Assembly: GCA_035236585.1 (NCBI GenBank)
Contig: CP141130.1
Location: 73,727,944 to 73,791,943 of the forward strand
Direction of reading: 5' to 3'
DNA: 64,000 nucleotides
Source of the DNA: Warburgia ugandensis
Taxonomy: Eukaryota > Streptophyta > Magnoliopsida > Canellales > Canellaceae
Position 1 is the first letter of the stretch; each line of letters opens with the position of its first letter. Shown in pieces: positions 49,751 through 63,401 of the stretch. Made by a program: the position numbers and the translations under genes. Under the pieces are notes generated by a model that saw only the letters and a list, made by a program, of their open reading frames with translations, searched no databases and was not told the DNA's origin.

Positions 49751-51091
49751 AATTTTAAAGTCAATACTTTTCTAACTTGAAGACTACTTAAAACAATCTT
49801 AATAATTTCAAGAATTCCTAAAGTTATTTTTTGACTTCTTTTGGGCAGGCTATGTCTCAAATATAATCATCATTTGTTAACTGTATCCTATTTGTAGACC
49901 CAACATTGAAGGAGGATTAGTGTTTAGAAGTGTGGTGGATTGGAACAAGGTTACTATATCTCAGACTATTTTGTATATTGCTAGCAAAAGATAATCTATA
50001 TAGAATTCTTGGGTGAAAGAAAATTATATAAAAATAAGAACTTCTAGAAGCTTCTAACAACTACTCTTGAGGTTGGAGTCACATTCTTTACGTAGGAGAG
50101 ATCGCAAAACCACTTATCTTAATCATAATTGGAAATGATAATGATACTCACTTCTTCAAAGATCATAGGCATATTAAGGGTAGTCTCCAACAATAATTCC
50201 CAAATTTTCACTATACCTTTCAATGGGATATTATTACTAATAAACTATATCTCATGGATGATGGAACATGAAGTGCTTCATAATATAAATCTTAAAAACA
50301 TCAAGCATCTGCTTAGTAAAGCCATTTTCTTAGGAGAGCTGCAAGATAGAGTAGTGTGGAAGCCTATATTATAATTGTTTTAATCTAAAACAACTAAATT
50401 ACAATTGTTTAAAACCAAATGGTCAATTGTGACATCTAAAATTCTTTAGCTTTTGAGGGAAAGGAAATTTGAATTTGAATTTAAACTCCTAGTCCTTTTC
50501 CCTTGTCTTTTAAAAACAACATCCAAATGTTTAATCCCACATTGGAAGTTCTAAGAAATTTTCTTTCCTTTTAAATACTCTCTCATTTCCTCACATTTTT
50601 TTTAGGTGAACACTCTTGAAATGGTGCACCTTGGTGCAACACTCCGAGTGTTGTGTGTGTGCGAGTGTGAATGTGTGCTTGTGTACATTATTGCACACTT
50701 TGCATTGCCACAAGCCACTTTGAGTCACCTAATCTCTTTTGATTTTAGGTGTGATCCAATGCAAACCCACCAAGATGGTTGGTCCATGAACTCAAACTTC
50801 TATGTGCTTGGTAGACCCATCAAGTGAGGTCAAGGATGCCTGATCTATTGTTGCAAAACCAACCCATGACATCTAGGCCCCTCTAGCCCACTAGAGAAGT
50901 TCCAAAGTAAGAAAGTGAGTGTGCTTTCCTAAGGGGACTTGCCTAGGATGGTTTCTGGTACTAAGCTATGTTGCTTGGTAAACAAGCACCACATTTATAT
51001 TAAGGGCGTACTCAGGCAATTCCTACTTGGACTGGTTCCTCTCTCCCCAAAGAGCTCTAGTTTTTTGTTTTCTAGAGTATATTCAGTTAAG

Positions 51092-51096
<5 letters not shown>
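49751..51096. other. Unassigned repeat-like sequence
   Basis: A 'tgtgacatctaaaattc' motif at about 50428 followed by a 'taaatactc' TATA-like site near 50570 resembles an LTR start. No matching end or target duplication was found. No gene recognised. Confidence 0.3.

Positions 51097-51145
<49 letters not shown>
51097..51145. repeat. (CT)n microsatellite
   Basis: 49-bp CT run. Confidence 0.98.
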
Positions 51146-51148
<3 letters not shown>

Positions 51149-52315
51149 TTCCATTGAAATGCATATTCCATATATGTTTTGATCTTGATTTTGAAGTGAA
51201 TTGAGCTTCTAATATTGTTTCTATTTTAGAAGTTGTTGTTATTACTTAATGTATCTTTTACAACATTCATCTTAGAGAGTATAGTTAGAACCAATTCTTA
51301 TTGTGTAAATTAGTTTAAGTTACAAATTGAGTCTAGCTTGGTTGAATCCTAGAGATAGAGCTGCCACATCATTATACACATCAAAATTTTCTTCAAGCAT
51401 AATGCGTTAACAATTACACAGAAATTGAGGGCTAATTTTCCCTGTGATGGAGTCAAGGGTTTGTTATTTATTAAGTGATTGTGGGACATATTCTTCTGAT
51501 TACATCAAGTTTTGATATTACTTTTATTTATTTGTGGTTGTTAATTATATTTCTTTAACGGTTAAATATAATGCAATATGTAATCTATTGAATACATATA
51601 GATGCCCTTTGATTACTAACAACATATAGACATATAGGTTGACTGTAAATAACCAAGTTACAATGAGTAATGGCTTCAATGATGTTCATATTCTAGCTTG
51701 GATTAATTTTACAATGTGATTGAGTTGATGATTCAGTTTTGTGATGTGAGCTGGTCGACAACTAACATGAACATGTTTAGCAAAGTATCACATGGACTTG
51801 ACAAGAGTGGTCTTCGAAGTCTCTTTGTCTAATATTAGGTGTAGCATTAATATGTTCTATATTTAACCATTTAGGCATAGGTAGTCATAGCCTCAATGAC
51901 AGAAGAAAACGTGCGTATTGCCATTGACTAGTCAACATCTTAGGCATAGGTACCTATCACCTCAATGTCGAAAGAAGTTGCATATCATCTTGGGCATATA
52001 TTTTGTATTCACTTTGGCCATTCAACATCAAAAGAGAACATATATATTCTTAATGAGGACTTTCTTTTAGCTATGGGCTCAAAGAAAAGAGATTAGCCAG
52101 CAGAAGGTGTGGTAATTCATTCATTTCAACCAGAAGGAAGGATCTGTCATGATTCAAAATGACATTGACCAGTCAATATCATGAGGGTTGAGGCTCAACT
52201 TTGTTAGAGTCATTGAGTGTCTTTTTCAAACATAGTAAGTTGTATGTGGTTAGAATTTTTATCATTCAAGATTGGAGTTAATAAAACCCTTTTAGCTAAA
52301 ATTCATTATCGTTTT
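51146..52315. other. Unassigned repeat-like sequence
   Basis: Contains a diverged duplication around 'cttaggcataggtaccta' (about 51870 and 51940). No gene recognised. Confidence 0.4.
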
Positions 52316-52995
52316 GAGTCTTTTTTATCAACATGACCTGTCTAATTGGAGTCCTTGATCTTTATGACTCTTCGAACTGTGAGGCTTGTCAAGCTAGAGT
52401 CATTATTTTGTGGAACTCTTCAAGTTGTGAATTTAGCTTAGCTAGTGTCATTGATTTCAAAGACTCCTCAAATTGTAAGGCTCATTTGGTCAAAGTCTTT
52501 AATTTTTGAGACTCTTCAAGTTGTGGGGCTCGTTTAACTAGAGCCCATAATTTATAGGACTCTTTGAGCCATAGGGATCATTTATTTAGAGTCCATATTT
52601 TATGAGACTCTTCAAGCTGCGGAGCCTATTTAGCTAGCATACATATTTTGTGGGACTCTTTGAGTTGCGGGGCTTGTCTAACAAGAACATTTATTTTGTA
52701 GGAGTCTTTGAGGTGCGATGCTCATTTGGCTAGAGTCCATATTCTATGGGATAGCTCGAGCTGTATAGTCCCTTTAGCTATAGTCTAGAATTTGTAGGAA
52801 TCTTCAAGCTACATGGCTTATGTAGCTAAAGCCCTTAATTTGTTGGATTCTTTGAGGTACAAGGCCCATTTGACTAGTCCTTAATTTGTTAAACACTTTG
52901 AGCTATAAAGTATATTTGGTTAAAGTCCATAATTTGTGAGACTCCTTGCATTACTAGGCCCATTTAGCTAAAGTCCATAATTTGTACTCAACCCC
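52316..52995. repeat. Minisatellite, about 47-48 bp period, about 14 units
   Basis: Consensus near 'gagtccataatttgtgggac' + 'tcttcaagctgtggggct' + 'catttagcta'. Units are diverged by 10-30 percent, so the array is old. Confidence 0.85.
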
Positions 52996-53029
52996 TCTAG
53001 CTAGAGTCCTCTTCTTAATGCTTTTAGAA

Positions 53030-53300
53030 CTTGATTTAGAAGTCTCAACTAGGATCCACTTTATTAGTGTTAGACCAATAGGACTTTTACTATGTTTGGG
53101 AGTCTCAATTAGGTCCACTTTAAGAGTCTCAGGCTAATTGGACATTGACTATGTTTAAGAGTTTCAATTTGGGTCCACTTTAAGAGTCTTAAACCTGTAG
53201 GACTTTGACTGTATTTGAGAGTCTCAATTGGGATCCACTTAGGAGGCTTAAGCTGATATGACTTTGACAGCATTAAAGAACCTCAATTAGGTCTCATCGA
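53030..53300. repeat. Minisatellite, about 60 bp period, 4-5 units
   Basis: Consensus near 'gagtctcaattaggtccact' + 'ttaagagtcttaggctaata' + 'ggactttgactatgttt'. Adjacent to, but different from, the 47-bp array; both share the GAGTCT motif. Confidence 0.85.
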
Positions 53301-53629
53301 AGTGACTTTGAAGTATCCTAAAACTTAAGTAGAAGTTAATATGGGAAGGAAATAGGGTGCCTAGTTGTGGAATTGTTTGAGGTCCATGTAGGGTTTTCTA
53401 TACATTTTGTAGGCTTCCAAGGTGTCACCAAGGAGTCTTTGATTTTAGGAATCTAAGCTAGCTTAGGACTTCAATTTTGGGGCTAGGTCTTGGCTATCAA
53501 CTAGGACCCACAGACTGGATAATATTTAATTTTAGATATTTCTAAAATGTTTTAAGAAAGTGGGAATGGGGCCCACTTAGCATTCTTACCATTTAAGAAT
53601 TTCCATAGTTGGTAATGCCTTCCACCTAG
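53301..53629. other. Unassigned sequence
   Basis: No gene or repeat boundary seen. Confidence 0.5.
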
Positions 53630-54396
53630 AATACATTCAATTGCAACAAAAAGGAAGGTTAAAATTACAAAAGTATAGTGCTTATATCTATAAAAGAAAT
53701 CCAGCAGCTAGTATCATGTAATGCATTCTTATCCATCAGAATCGTAATATTTTGCTTGTCTATTATTTAGTATGGACCCTGCCTTAGATGTTTCATGTCC
53801 CATCCCTTTACAACTATTGTATTAAGACTTTATGGGCGTACATCAAAGAACAGTAATTAGGATCATCCAATTAATTAAATTTTGGATGAAGACTTGCAAA
53901 TAATTGTTTTGGATCAACAAGAAGCTGGACCTTACATGTTGTCATAGTTACAATAGTCTCATAATGATAGTTTTTTATTTTTGAAAATGTTTCAAGTTTT
54001 ATGCCTCATTTTCGTTAATGTGCAATTGAAATCTTTTTTTAATTCTCTTGATTCACATCCAAATGAAACTTATTTTTATACATAATTTTTTAATTCTCAA
54101 AGATTATATGTAAATCTACTTATAAACCCAAATTATATAGAACATGAAATTCATACGTCTCCCCCAAAATTTCAAATTAGTATTACTCATTTAATTAGGT
54201 TTATAAGGTTTTGTTTCCATTAATCTTGGATTACATTTGATAAAATGAGGTTTTTATTTCATCCACAAGTTCCATAATTTTTTTACCCTTTGAAAAAGAA
54301 TCCCTTAAGTCCTATTGATAAGTTAAAATTTCCAATTTCACCCCTTGGACGTGAATGTTATTCGATTTGATTGTCTAATTCCTAAGTATATTTGAT

Positions 54397-57300
54397 CATA
54401 TCATCAGCAAGACCTTATCCTGATTAGGGGTCGATCACATGAATCTTGTTCCTCCATTCCCCTCTAATAAATGTCAAGGCTTCATTTAGTCACAAAGTTT
54501 TTAAATCTATTCTCACTACTTCTATCAATGTTCTTTTGAGCCTTTCCCTTGCCTCACCTCACTCCTTCACTGGTGCCCTTTTTGATCTATGTTGGAAATG
54601 TCTCAACCATCTAAGTCTAATCTCCCTCATCTTGTTGCCTATTGGTGTTATTCCTAAGTTTCCTCTAATGTTTTCATTGCTAATTCTATCCTTTCTTGTC
54701 TTGCCACTCATCTATCTCAGCATCAACATTTTGGTGACACTCATCCTATGTACATTTGTTCCTTAACTGTCCAACATTCTGATCCATAGAGCATGGCTGA
54801 CCTTATAGCCATTCTATAGAATTTTCTTTCAGTTTGAGTAGCACCCTCCTACGACACAAAACTCCAGAGGCACATCTCCATTTGTTCCAACCCGCTTGAA
54901 TTCTGTGAGTAACCTCCCTCTCAATCTCTCCACTCTCATGAATTATCAATCCCAAGTATCAGAAGTGTTCTTCTAGGGGAACTTCTTTGTTTCTAAGTTC
55001 TACTAATTTTAAATCCTTCATATTCTAATGCATCTTTCCATAAATCTAACTTTGTGTTTACTCCCTCCCTTATCTCATCAATCAAAACTATATTATCTGC
55101 AAATAACATGTACCATAGAATCTTCTCGTGCAAATGTTTTGTTAACTCATCTATAGCCAACATGAAAAGGTACAAGCTCAATGCCAATACTTGGTGTAAT
55201 CTTATAGAGACAAAAAAATCACTAGTCTCTTTGCTAGTGATCCTAACATTTGTTATCGTTCTCTCATACATACCCCTAATTATGTCTACATACCTTAGTG
55301 AAATCCTCTCTAGCCCAACCCTCACTATATTAACTCTTTAGAGACCTTATCATAAGCTTTTTCTAAGTTAATAAAGACCATGCAGAGGTCCTTCCTCATC
55401 TCCCTATATTTCTTTATCAATTATCTAAGCAAGAAAATAGCTTCCATGGTAGACTCCCATGCATGAAATCAAACTGGTTCTCTAATACACTTATCTTAAG
55501 TTGTAGCCTATTCTCTATCAATCTTTCAAAAAGTTTCATGGTATAGCTCATAAGTTTGATCCCTCGATAATTAGTACAGCTATATATGTCTCCTTTATTT
55601 TTGTAAATTGGTATAATAGAGCTCTTCCTCCATTCATCTAGCTTTTTCTTTGATTTCACAATCTTGTTAAACAATTTTGTCAATCAAACTACCATAATAT
55701 CTCCCATATACTTCCAAGATCTAGAATCTTTCCTGATTTCATCTTTTTTATGGTCTCTTTCACTTCAGGTATTCTAATCCTATGGTCATATATAATGCTA
55801 ATATTTGAAAGTAACTACCCATTTTTATTTGATCTTGTCATTTTTTACTAATACCCTTTGGTCATCGCATCTAATACACTTAATGGGGTATAAGTCCTTC
55901 CTCTTGCTTTCTCTTGCTTTTTCGAGTTTAAACACATCTTTCTCGCCTGCTCTTGTTCCTACTCTATTATAGAGATCATCATATGCCTTGAGTTTAGCCT
56001 CACTTCCTACTCTCTTAGTAACCTTTTTAGCATCCTTATAATGCTCAAAGTTTTCATTATTTTTAGTCATTTTTCATGCTTTAAAACATAGACATTTCTC
56101 TTTAATAACTTTTTGCACTTTTTCACTCCACCCCCAAGTTTCTTTATTGGTTGCATTTTACCTTTAGATACTCTTAAGACATCTTTTGCCACTTCCTTAA
56201 TGGACATGGCCATATTAGTCCACATGGTGTTCACTTCTATTTCATCATTCTAGTTTCCTTCTACAATCAACTTATTTGTAAATGATGTCATCTTCTCTCC
56301 TTTTAAGTTCCACCACTTAGTTTTTGGACACCTATTAAGTTTATTTCCTTTCTTTTGTACTTTAATGTAGATATTCATTATCATTAATCTATGTTGTGAG
56401 ATTAGACTCTCACCAGCATCACCTTACAATCCTTACACATTGATCTTTCATTCCAAAGTGGAAAAAAGTCTATTTGGCTTTCAAATGGTCTACTTTAAAG
56501 ATTTTTAAATGTTTGTCCCTCTTCTTAATGTATATGTTTGTTATAGCTAGGTTATATGCCAAGACAAAATCATGTATAACTTCTCCCATCTCATTTCTTT
56601 CTTCAATACCATACCTCCCATGTACCCTATCATATCCTTCATTTTCTTTTCCTATATGACCATTAAAAGTAGCTCCTATAAATGTCCCCTCTGTGTTGTG
56701 TATGTCTTGCGTGACTCCCTTCATATTTTCTTAAAACTGTCTCTTGATGCTATCCTCTAACCCTACTTGTAATGTATATGCACTCATGACATTATGATCT
56801 TCTTAGAAAAGTCAACATCGCTTGTATAAAAAAACAAAAAATCAAGTAGAAAGGGGTTAAAACTAGACAAATCGATGAATATAAGCTTTGGTATGTAGGA
56901 AAGGATAATAACTGCCCTTTTCTCTTAGAACAAGTTTTATTAGTATAATTTTATCACTGGTTCTTTCAATGTCTACAATTTTATCCTTTAATTCTTTATC
57001 TACAATTATCCCTACACCTACCTTTTTCTCTTAGAACAAGTTTTATTAGTATAATTTTGTCACTGGTTCTTTCAATGTCTACAATTTTATCCTCTAATCC
57101 TTTATCTATAATTATCCTACACCATTTCTATTATTATCCTTTCCTACATATCAAAGCTTATATTCATTGATTTTTCTAGTTTTAGTCCCTTTCCACTTGA
57201 TTTTTTTTTTTAATACAAGCGATGTTGACTTTTCTACGTTTATAATATCCACTAACTCTAAACTCTTACATGTCAGTGTGTCTATATTCCATGTAGCGGT

Positions 57301-57713
57301 TTGAATCTTATTCCCTTGACCTAACCTATTTGCACACGCACTTCTAGAAAGGCATGGAAACCCATACATACTTTCCACTACACCTGGGTTATGATGCAGC
57401 ATGTCCCTGTCAAGGGATTGCTCTAGCAACCCTTACCTATTTTCTACTACACCCAAGATCCAATGCAGCATGTTGCTTCTAGGGGAATGCCTTAGTAGCC
57501 CTTGTCCATTTTTCACCTCATCTGGGATATGATGTAACGTGTCGCTTACGGGGAACACCTTAGTTTGAGGGAATATCATAAATCGATTTATGCATAGGAT
57601 TTACCACAGGTTTTCCCTCCCGGTTGGTACCTAACACAAAACCCTCCTCCTTTTTGTCTGGGCTTGGTATGGCTATGATAAAACCATAAAGAACTAAAAC
57701 CACATACATAGAG
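54397..57713 (-). mobile_element. LINE with endonuclease and reverse transcriptase remnants
   Basis: An 18-bp duplication TTCCTAAGTATATTTGAT (54379-54396 and 57714-57731) flanks it. On the minus strand, in gene order: ATWNIDTLTCKSLELVDII (endonuclease start, about 57300), FNGHIGKENEGYDRVHGRYG (endonuclease, about 56660), then RT motifs WRKSSIIPIYKNKGDIYSC, NYRGIKLMSYTMKLFERLIE, NQFDFMHGS (about 55640-55450) and SIRLHQVLALSLYLFMLAID ... WYMLFADNIVLIDE (about 55200-55080). The RT box is FADN where FADD is required, and stops are frequent; the element is dead. An inverted duplication disturbs 56800-57245. Confidence 0.9.
56801..57245. repeat. Fold-back duplication inside the LINE
   Basis: 56801-56910 is an inverted copy (roughly 90 percent) of 57130-57245, the segment coding for the endonuclease N-terminal part. 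Between them is a direct repeat of about 100 bp ('ttttctcttagaacaagttt', 'tatcactggttctttcaatg') at about 56918 and 57022. Confidence 0.8.
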
Positions 57714-58060
57714 TTCCTAAGTATATTTGATACAATCTTAAATAAAAATGGTTCAATTTTAGGAGAACCAGCCTCCTTTTGGTTCAATAAGAGGAGAATT
57801 AGAACTCCAATCCAAAGGCACTCTCTATTTCTCTTCCATCCATTAAGCATCAATTACATATATTTGTGGATTATAATAAAACTAAATAGAGACTTTCTCT
57901 GGAAGGAAACTACTAGTATGGTTAATACATCTCAGAATTAGAATTAAAAGAATGAAGTAAGCTATCCTATTGGATGAAATAGAAAATAGAAATATTTCTA
58001 ACTTAAGAAAATTTATCTTAATAACCTAACATATTGGTTGCAACTCCCCTTTCAAATCCT

Positions 58061-58850
58061 TCACAATTATTCATGAATATACCTATAAGACCAAATTACA
58101 TAGAACATAAAATTCACAAATGGCTCCCCTAAAATTTTAAATTTGAATTTTCTTGTCCATTTAATTAGGTTTATTAGTTTTTTACTCTATTAACTTGGCA
58201 TTATGTTTGTGACAAACAAGGTTCTAATTGATCCACAAGTTTCAAAAAATTTTGACACTTGTAAAAAGTGATTCATCAAGTCCTATCAATAGGATGAAAT
58301 TTCTAGTTTCCAACACTTGGAGGTGGATGAATTTGGACCTAGTTGGCTAGTCCATAAGTAGATTAGTTGATGAAAATTTCATTGGTCTAGGAGATAGAAA
58401 GTGTTACAATATTACTATTTGGAGTCATAGCACTATAGCACATAACAAAATTCGTTGTGGATAGCCCTAATTAGTAAGGTAGCTTTAATACCTAAACAAT
58501 CATAGTACCGGCCACTCATCTAATATCAAATCAATCTATAGATCTCACTTTTCTTGCTTGATACCACTAGAAGGGCATGTTGCTAACTTTCCAGTTGTTT
58601 GTTCATGAAAGCCAATGCCAAACTCACTTATAGTCTCATCATAATAGATAACCACATTTAATTCAAATCATGGTGATAAAACTGAGTAACATTGATGGTT
58701 GCTCATTTTACTAAGACTATAACTTGGGTTACTAATGTTCCATTATTCTATTCTATACATTAAGGATTACTAACAAAGGAGTCTGTGCTATCACATAATT
58801 GTTATACAAGAAACTCACTATTGTTCCATTTTCCCATGCAAATTAAAGTA
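58061..58850. repeat. Dispersed repeat R2, copy 4 (partial)
   Basis: Again 'ataaaattcacaa', 'ccatttaattaggtttatta' and 'gatccacaagttt', then 'aagtcctatcaatagg', 'cattgatggttgctcatttt'. Directly follows copy 3 in the same orientation. Confidence 0.7.
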
Positions 58851-61156
58851 AATTCATTTCTAACTAGATTATGGATGAAGTTAACAGGCACTGATAGGTT
58901 TGAGTTCATATGCTATATATTTGGATTGTAATTCTTTCATATAGAATTGGTATAATTGATATAACATCATGTAGTTATGTAACATCCTTGATTTTTAAGT
59001 TATAAATTAAGTAAAATGTGGAGTTTTATAAGTGAAAAAATTGATAGATATCAAACCAAGTATTGAGACTTTCATAATTGGATTGTACTCAAAAAGATAA
59101 TTTCAAAGACATTAAGTTTGCTGAAATCAAAGTTGGGATGGAGGAGATATGAGGATTTAAATATGAGAGGCATTTTTATAAAATTAAGATTAAAAAAGTA
59201 AAAAGCCTAAATAGAAGGGGGTCGTGTTTGATATGGGCACCCCTAGGTTTGTTCCCAAACCTGACACACAAAGGAAAACCAATGGGGAGAGGGAAGAATA
59301 GAAAGAAGAAAAGGGGAAGAAAATGGAGGAGAGGAGAAAGGAGAGAAGAGAGAAGAGAGAGGAAGTAGGTGCCTACATGCCAGAAAACCTAGTCCATGCT
59401 AGTGGAAGAGAAAAAACTAGGTTTCTGGGTTTGCTGGTGATGCAACCATTGCCGGAGACGATGATGACTGAGATTGACAATTCGAGCCTGTCATTACTTT
59501 CAACGTGATAAGATGATCAAAACCCTTAGGATTATTGGGGAATTTGACTTGATCAGAGGGTTTCACCAAAAAAATGGAGTCGATTCGACTCATCTAATGG
59601 TTGGAAAAGCATGAAAATACTCCCAAAAGGTAGGATCTATAAAATCCAACTTTTGATTTGATGTATATTGTTAAATCTGTACCATTTCATGTTAGATCTG
59701 AGGTTTTGAGATGATTCAACCATTCATTCGTTAATGTAAGTTTATATACAAGTAAATATATACTAGATATAGGTCAGATATGATTGAGATTGTCAATCTA
59801 GGCTGAAACCGATAGACAATCTCAGTCATCCATTCTGTCACTATTTAAACAGTGTCTTCTTTATGTCTGATCGATGATCAGACACCACAGATGAGTTATG
59901 GAATATCAAATTAACTAGTATATGGTAGAAATTAAAAGATCTAGATTAAATTTGATCAAATAATCTCAAGTCTTTGATCGGACGGTACAGGAATAAGGAC
60001 TTGGCAATGTCTGATTAGTGATCAAACGCCACCATTATGTACTCTGAACCTTATTAAGCAAACATACTATGAAATTTTTTAAGATTAGGGCACTAATTAT
60101 TAGGAAATTGATGGATTGAATGGGGACCATTGATTTGCAGCTATACACATTATTCAGTCAAAATCAAAACTTTAGTAATATTTCCAATGTTCAAATTAAT
60201 GAGCCTTAACCTTAATACCCAACCCAGTCACTTGAGGAATATAGGATCAGACATGAAACACCAAGTCAAATCACTATGACTTATTGGATTAAACTTTTAA
60301 GAATTGGATCATTCACCAATGAGGTTATTTGATTGTAAATGCAAACCTAAGCCGTTGAAGCACGGATGGGTAAATGGATGGTGGATTTGGGATTGAATTG
60401 ATCATATATTTCCATATGTATTCTATGATCAATGAAAATTTTTAGACTGTTCACGATGATCTAAACTGTAAGGTTTTAATCAAAATAGATTTCTTACATA
60501 CTTATTGATCTATGATTCAACATTGATAAGAACTCTAGAACATCAACAGAAAAGGTTGATCGACAAGTGACTGGAAGAAGAGAGAGAACTAAATTGACAA
60601 GCACCTCAACAGAGGTAGGTAATCTGATCCTACCAAGTTTCAAATGAATTTCAAAATGGGAAAATAGTTGTGAACTATTTCTGAGTTAGAATGGCTTAAT
60701 TATACCAATGATTTGCTACATATGTATGTTATATGCATGTATATGGTCTTCATGTAGATCCATGATTTATCATATGTTCCATGTTTGACACTTCTTATAA
60801 ATGATGCATGTAATTGATATATGATTTTGAATTCATATTTCGTACTAGATTTTAGAAAGAACAATGAATCATTTGGTTTAAAGTATTTAAATGTTACTTG
60901 TGAGACATGAGAAAGATTGTGGTTGCACATACATGGTTTTGCATGAGGTATGAAACTATGCATCTTAAGCTAGTGACTGTGGATAGCAAATCTCCTAGCA
61001 GGAACAAATTCTTGAGGTGTGATAGTGAGCGATCCATCTCCATCAAAGAAGATGATATCATTCCTTTTGGGGTCGAGTGTTGACTCGGGTAAGAAACCCA
61101 AGTGGACAGGGCCTAGAAGGGCCTATGACCCAAAGAGGATAAATGATATATTATAT

Positions 61157-61395
61157 GACTCCTAAGAGTTGATGACTATGGTACCCATGAGATGTGATAC
61201 GACTCGTAAGAGTCAATGACTGTGGTACCCAAGTGATGTGATACAACTCACAAGAGTTGATGACTATGGTACCCAAGTGATGTGATACAACTCATAAGAG
61301 TTGATGACTGTAGTACCTAGGTGATGTGATACAACTTGTAAGAGTTGATGACTATGGTACCTAGGTGATGTGAAATGACTTGTAAGAGTTGTAAG
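61157..61395. repeat. Five-unit 44-45 bp tandem repeat in the solo LTR
   Basis: Units of 'gactcgtaagagttgatgac' + 'tatggtacccaagtgatgtg' + 'atac'. Confidence 0.9.
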
Positions 61396-62185
61396 ATTAT
61401 GAATATCTTGTGATTTTATATGTAGCACGAATGTTTTTACATGCATGATTTGATTTAGTTTTGGCATGGATTTGCTCGTTGTGAGCAGATATGCTTAGAG
61501 GCATATTTGGCATGAATTTGCATGTTGTGAGCTAATATCGTCTAATTTGATGTGGCATTGATTTGCCTATGATTGAATCAAAGTGATTTAATTATTTGAT
61601 TGTTTTATCACGGACATGCATATTGACAGTATGCATTATCCTTCATAAGGATATCTTGTGATTTTTACATGTACTGATGTTGTACATGGATAAATTAAAT
61701 CCTTGATGGGATTTCTATTATGCAAATTGCATTGCATATGTTTATAACAAGCTCTAAGTAAAGTACGAGCTGTTAGAGTTTGAGATGATTTGACATAGTT
61801 ATGCCTACATTATAAGTTGATATCTAATGTAATGATATGATATGAGATTACTTGAAATGAATTGTGATGTATATTATATGAATATCATCATAGGCTTAAG
61901 ATAGTATGACTGTATAATGTTCCTTAGAATAGATATGCACATAGTAATGATGTTATTATCGAATCGAAATGGCCAACTTGTAGATTAATCAATCACTTTT
62001 ATGAATGTTAAAGTAATTATATGTTACTTAGTTTGTCGAGTATGATGTGGATTATGGATAATATACATACATAAAAGCGATGAGGAAAGATTTAAAAACT
62101 TCCAGACTAAATGAAGCCATGTACTTAATAGAGAGGAATGGAGGAATAAGATTCATGTGGCCAACTCCCAATTGGGATAAGGTCT

Positions 62186-62213
62186 TGATGATGATGATGA
62201 TGATGATGATGAT
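62186..62213. repeat. (GAT)n microsatellite
   Basis: About nine GAT units. Confidence 0.95.
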
Positions 62214-62922
62214 AGGTATACATGCATAGGTATGCATATAATGTATTCCATGTGACAACTTGTGACCAAGTGGTTAATTATTAGAAAAACCTTTCTTCTA
62301 ATCATTTTATGTGTATGCTATGATTTTAGTTTTGTAGTCTTGGATTATCTATTGATCATGTTGTATACTCGCCCTATCATTTTTACCATAGGTCAGCTCT
62401 GAAAGAATTAAAAAGAAGAGTGAGATTCTAAGAAAACCACTTGATGAATTTAAGAGGATAAGAAGCAAGGTATTCTAGAGTTTAATTAAGGAACTCAAAT
62501 TATGATGACTATTAAGTACTATTTCATTCTTATATGTGATTTGAATTGTAATTGGCTGCATATGATAAGTCTTGGGGATTGTTTAATGATTTTGTAAAGG
62601 AGACAGAGTCTCCAATCATTTTTTAAAAATGAAAATGAACGTTTATCAAGAACTTCGTAATGACATGTATTAAATCTCATATGTATGAAAAACAAAGAAA
62701 ATTCTGCCAAATTTTTAGTTGAAATATAGCACTCATTTCACCAAAGAATCCTTTTTGAGAAAAGAAAAATGACACTCAAGGCTTTTAAGAATGAATTTAA
62801 AAGAAATAGATTCTTTAGCTATATTTAATTTTCAAAAATAATTTTCAATATATATCAATTTCACTATGTAAATGTCTTTTGTATTTAAAAAGTGTTATTA
62901 AAACCCAAGTCGTCACAAGTTA

Positions 62923-63401
62923 CTAATTGGATGAAGGTATTTTGATGTAGGGTCCATGAAAGGCATTGAAAATTCGCTCCGCATTGGTTAACATATGTCT
63001 AAACACACATTGCCAAGATTACCATTAAACAAATGCAATTACTAGTGACAAGCTTGATGAGATACACCATATGATATGGTCACTTAGTGGACCATGTGTG
63101 TGACCACAAGCATTCCTCAAAGACTCCTAGATTAATAGAATTGTTAAATTAGGAATCCTTTTACTTTGAAAAGTTTATAGTTTAGTAAACTTGGACATTA
63201 GTTGTTTACTTCTTTCAAAAGTCTATCTAGTAGGCTATAGAATAGTTTGCTTGCTTTGAAAACCTTTATATTAGCCAATATTGTAGTTTCTTATTTTTCA
63301 CTAGCTTCCAATTTTCATTTAAGAGAATTACTTATATATATATATATATAGATTGATTGAATAAGGAAAAAGAGAAAGGTAGGGAGCAATTTACATAACA
63401 C
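62923..63401 (+). mobile_element. Possible 5' LTR/leader of the gag element
   Basis: Precedes a gag reading. Contains a (TA)n TATA-like run near 63335-63350 about 50 bp upstream of the putative gag ATG. No clean TG...CA termini or primer-binding site recognised. Confidence 0.3.

Larger units (their letters stand above)
53630..58060. repeat. Dispersed repeat R2, copy 3 (split by a LINE)
   Basis: R2 phrases run from 53630 to 54396 and resume at 57714 ('ttcctaagtatatttgat' then 'aaaaatggttcaattttagg') to about 58060. The gap is exactly the LINE at 54397-57713. About 230 bp near 53700-53930 is additional sequence not in copy 1. Confidence 0.75.
58978..62917 (+). mobile_element. 3.9-kb solo LTR
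   Basis: Begins TGTAACATCC and ends CCCAAGTCGTCACA with a perfect 5-bp duplication AGTTA (58973-58977 and 62918-62922). Terminal sequences match the minus-strand solo LTRs at 3387-8218 and 12886-13569. No gag/pol homology or second terminus was seen inside. Purine-rich tract at 59280-59365, tandem repeat at 61157-61395, (GAT)n at 62186-62213. ORF 59323-59508 begins in the purine-rich tract and is not convincing as a gene. Confidence 0.8.

Noticed and set aside
50428-51520. LTR-like start 'tgtgacatctaaaattc' with TATA-like site
   Set aside because: No matching CA end with a 5-bp duplication was found; kept only as a weak note.
61157-61395. Regular repeat resembling a CRISPR array
   Set aside because: Units are contiguous and diverged without unique spacers, in a plant LTR.
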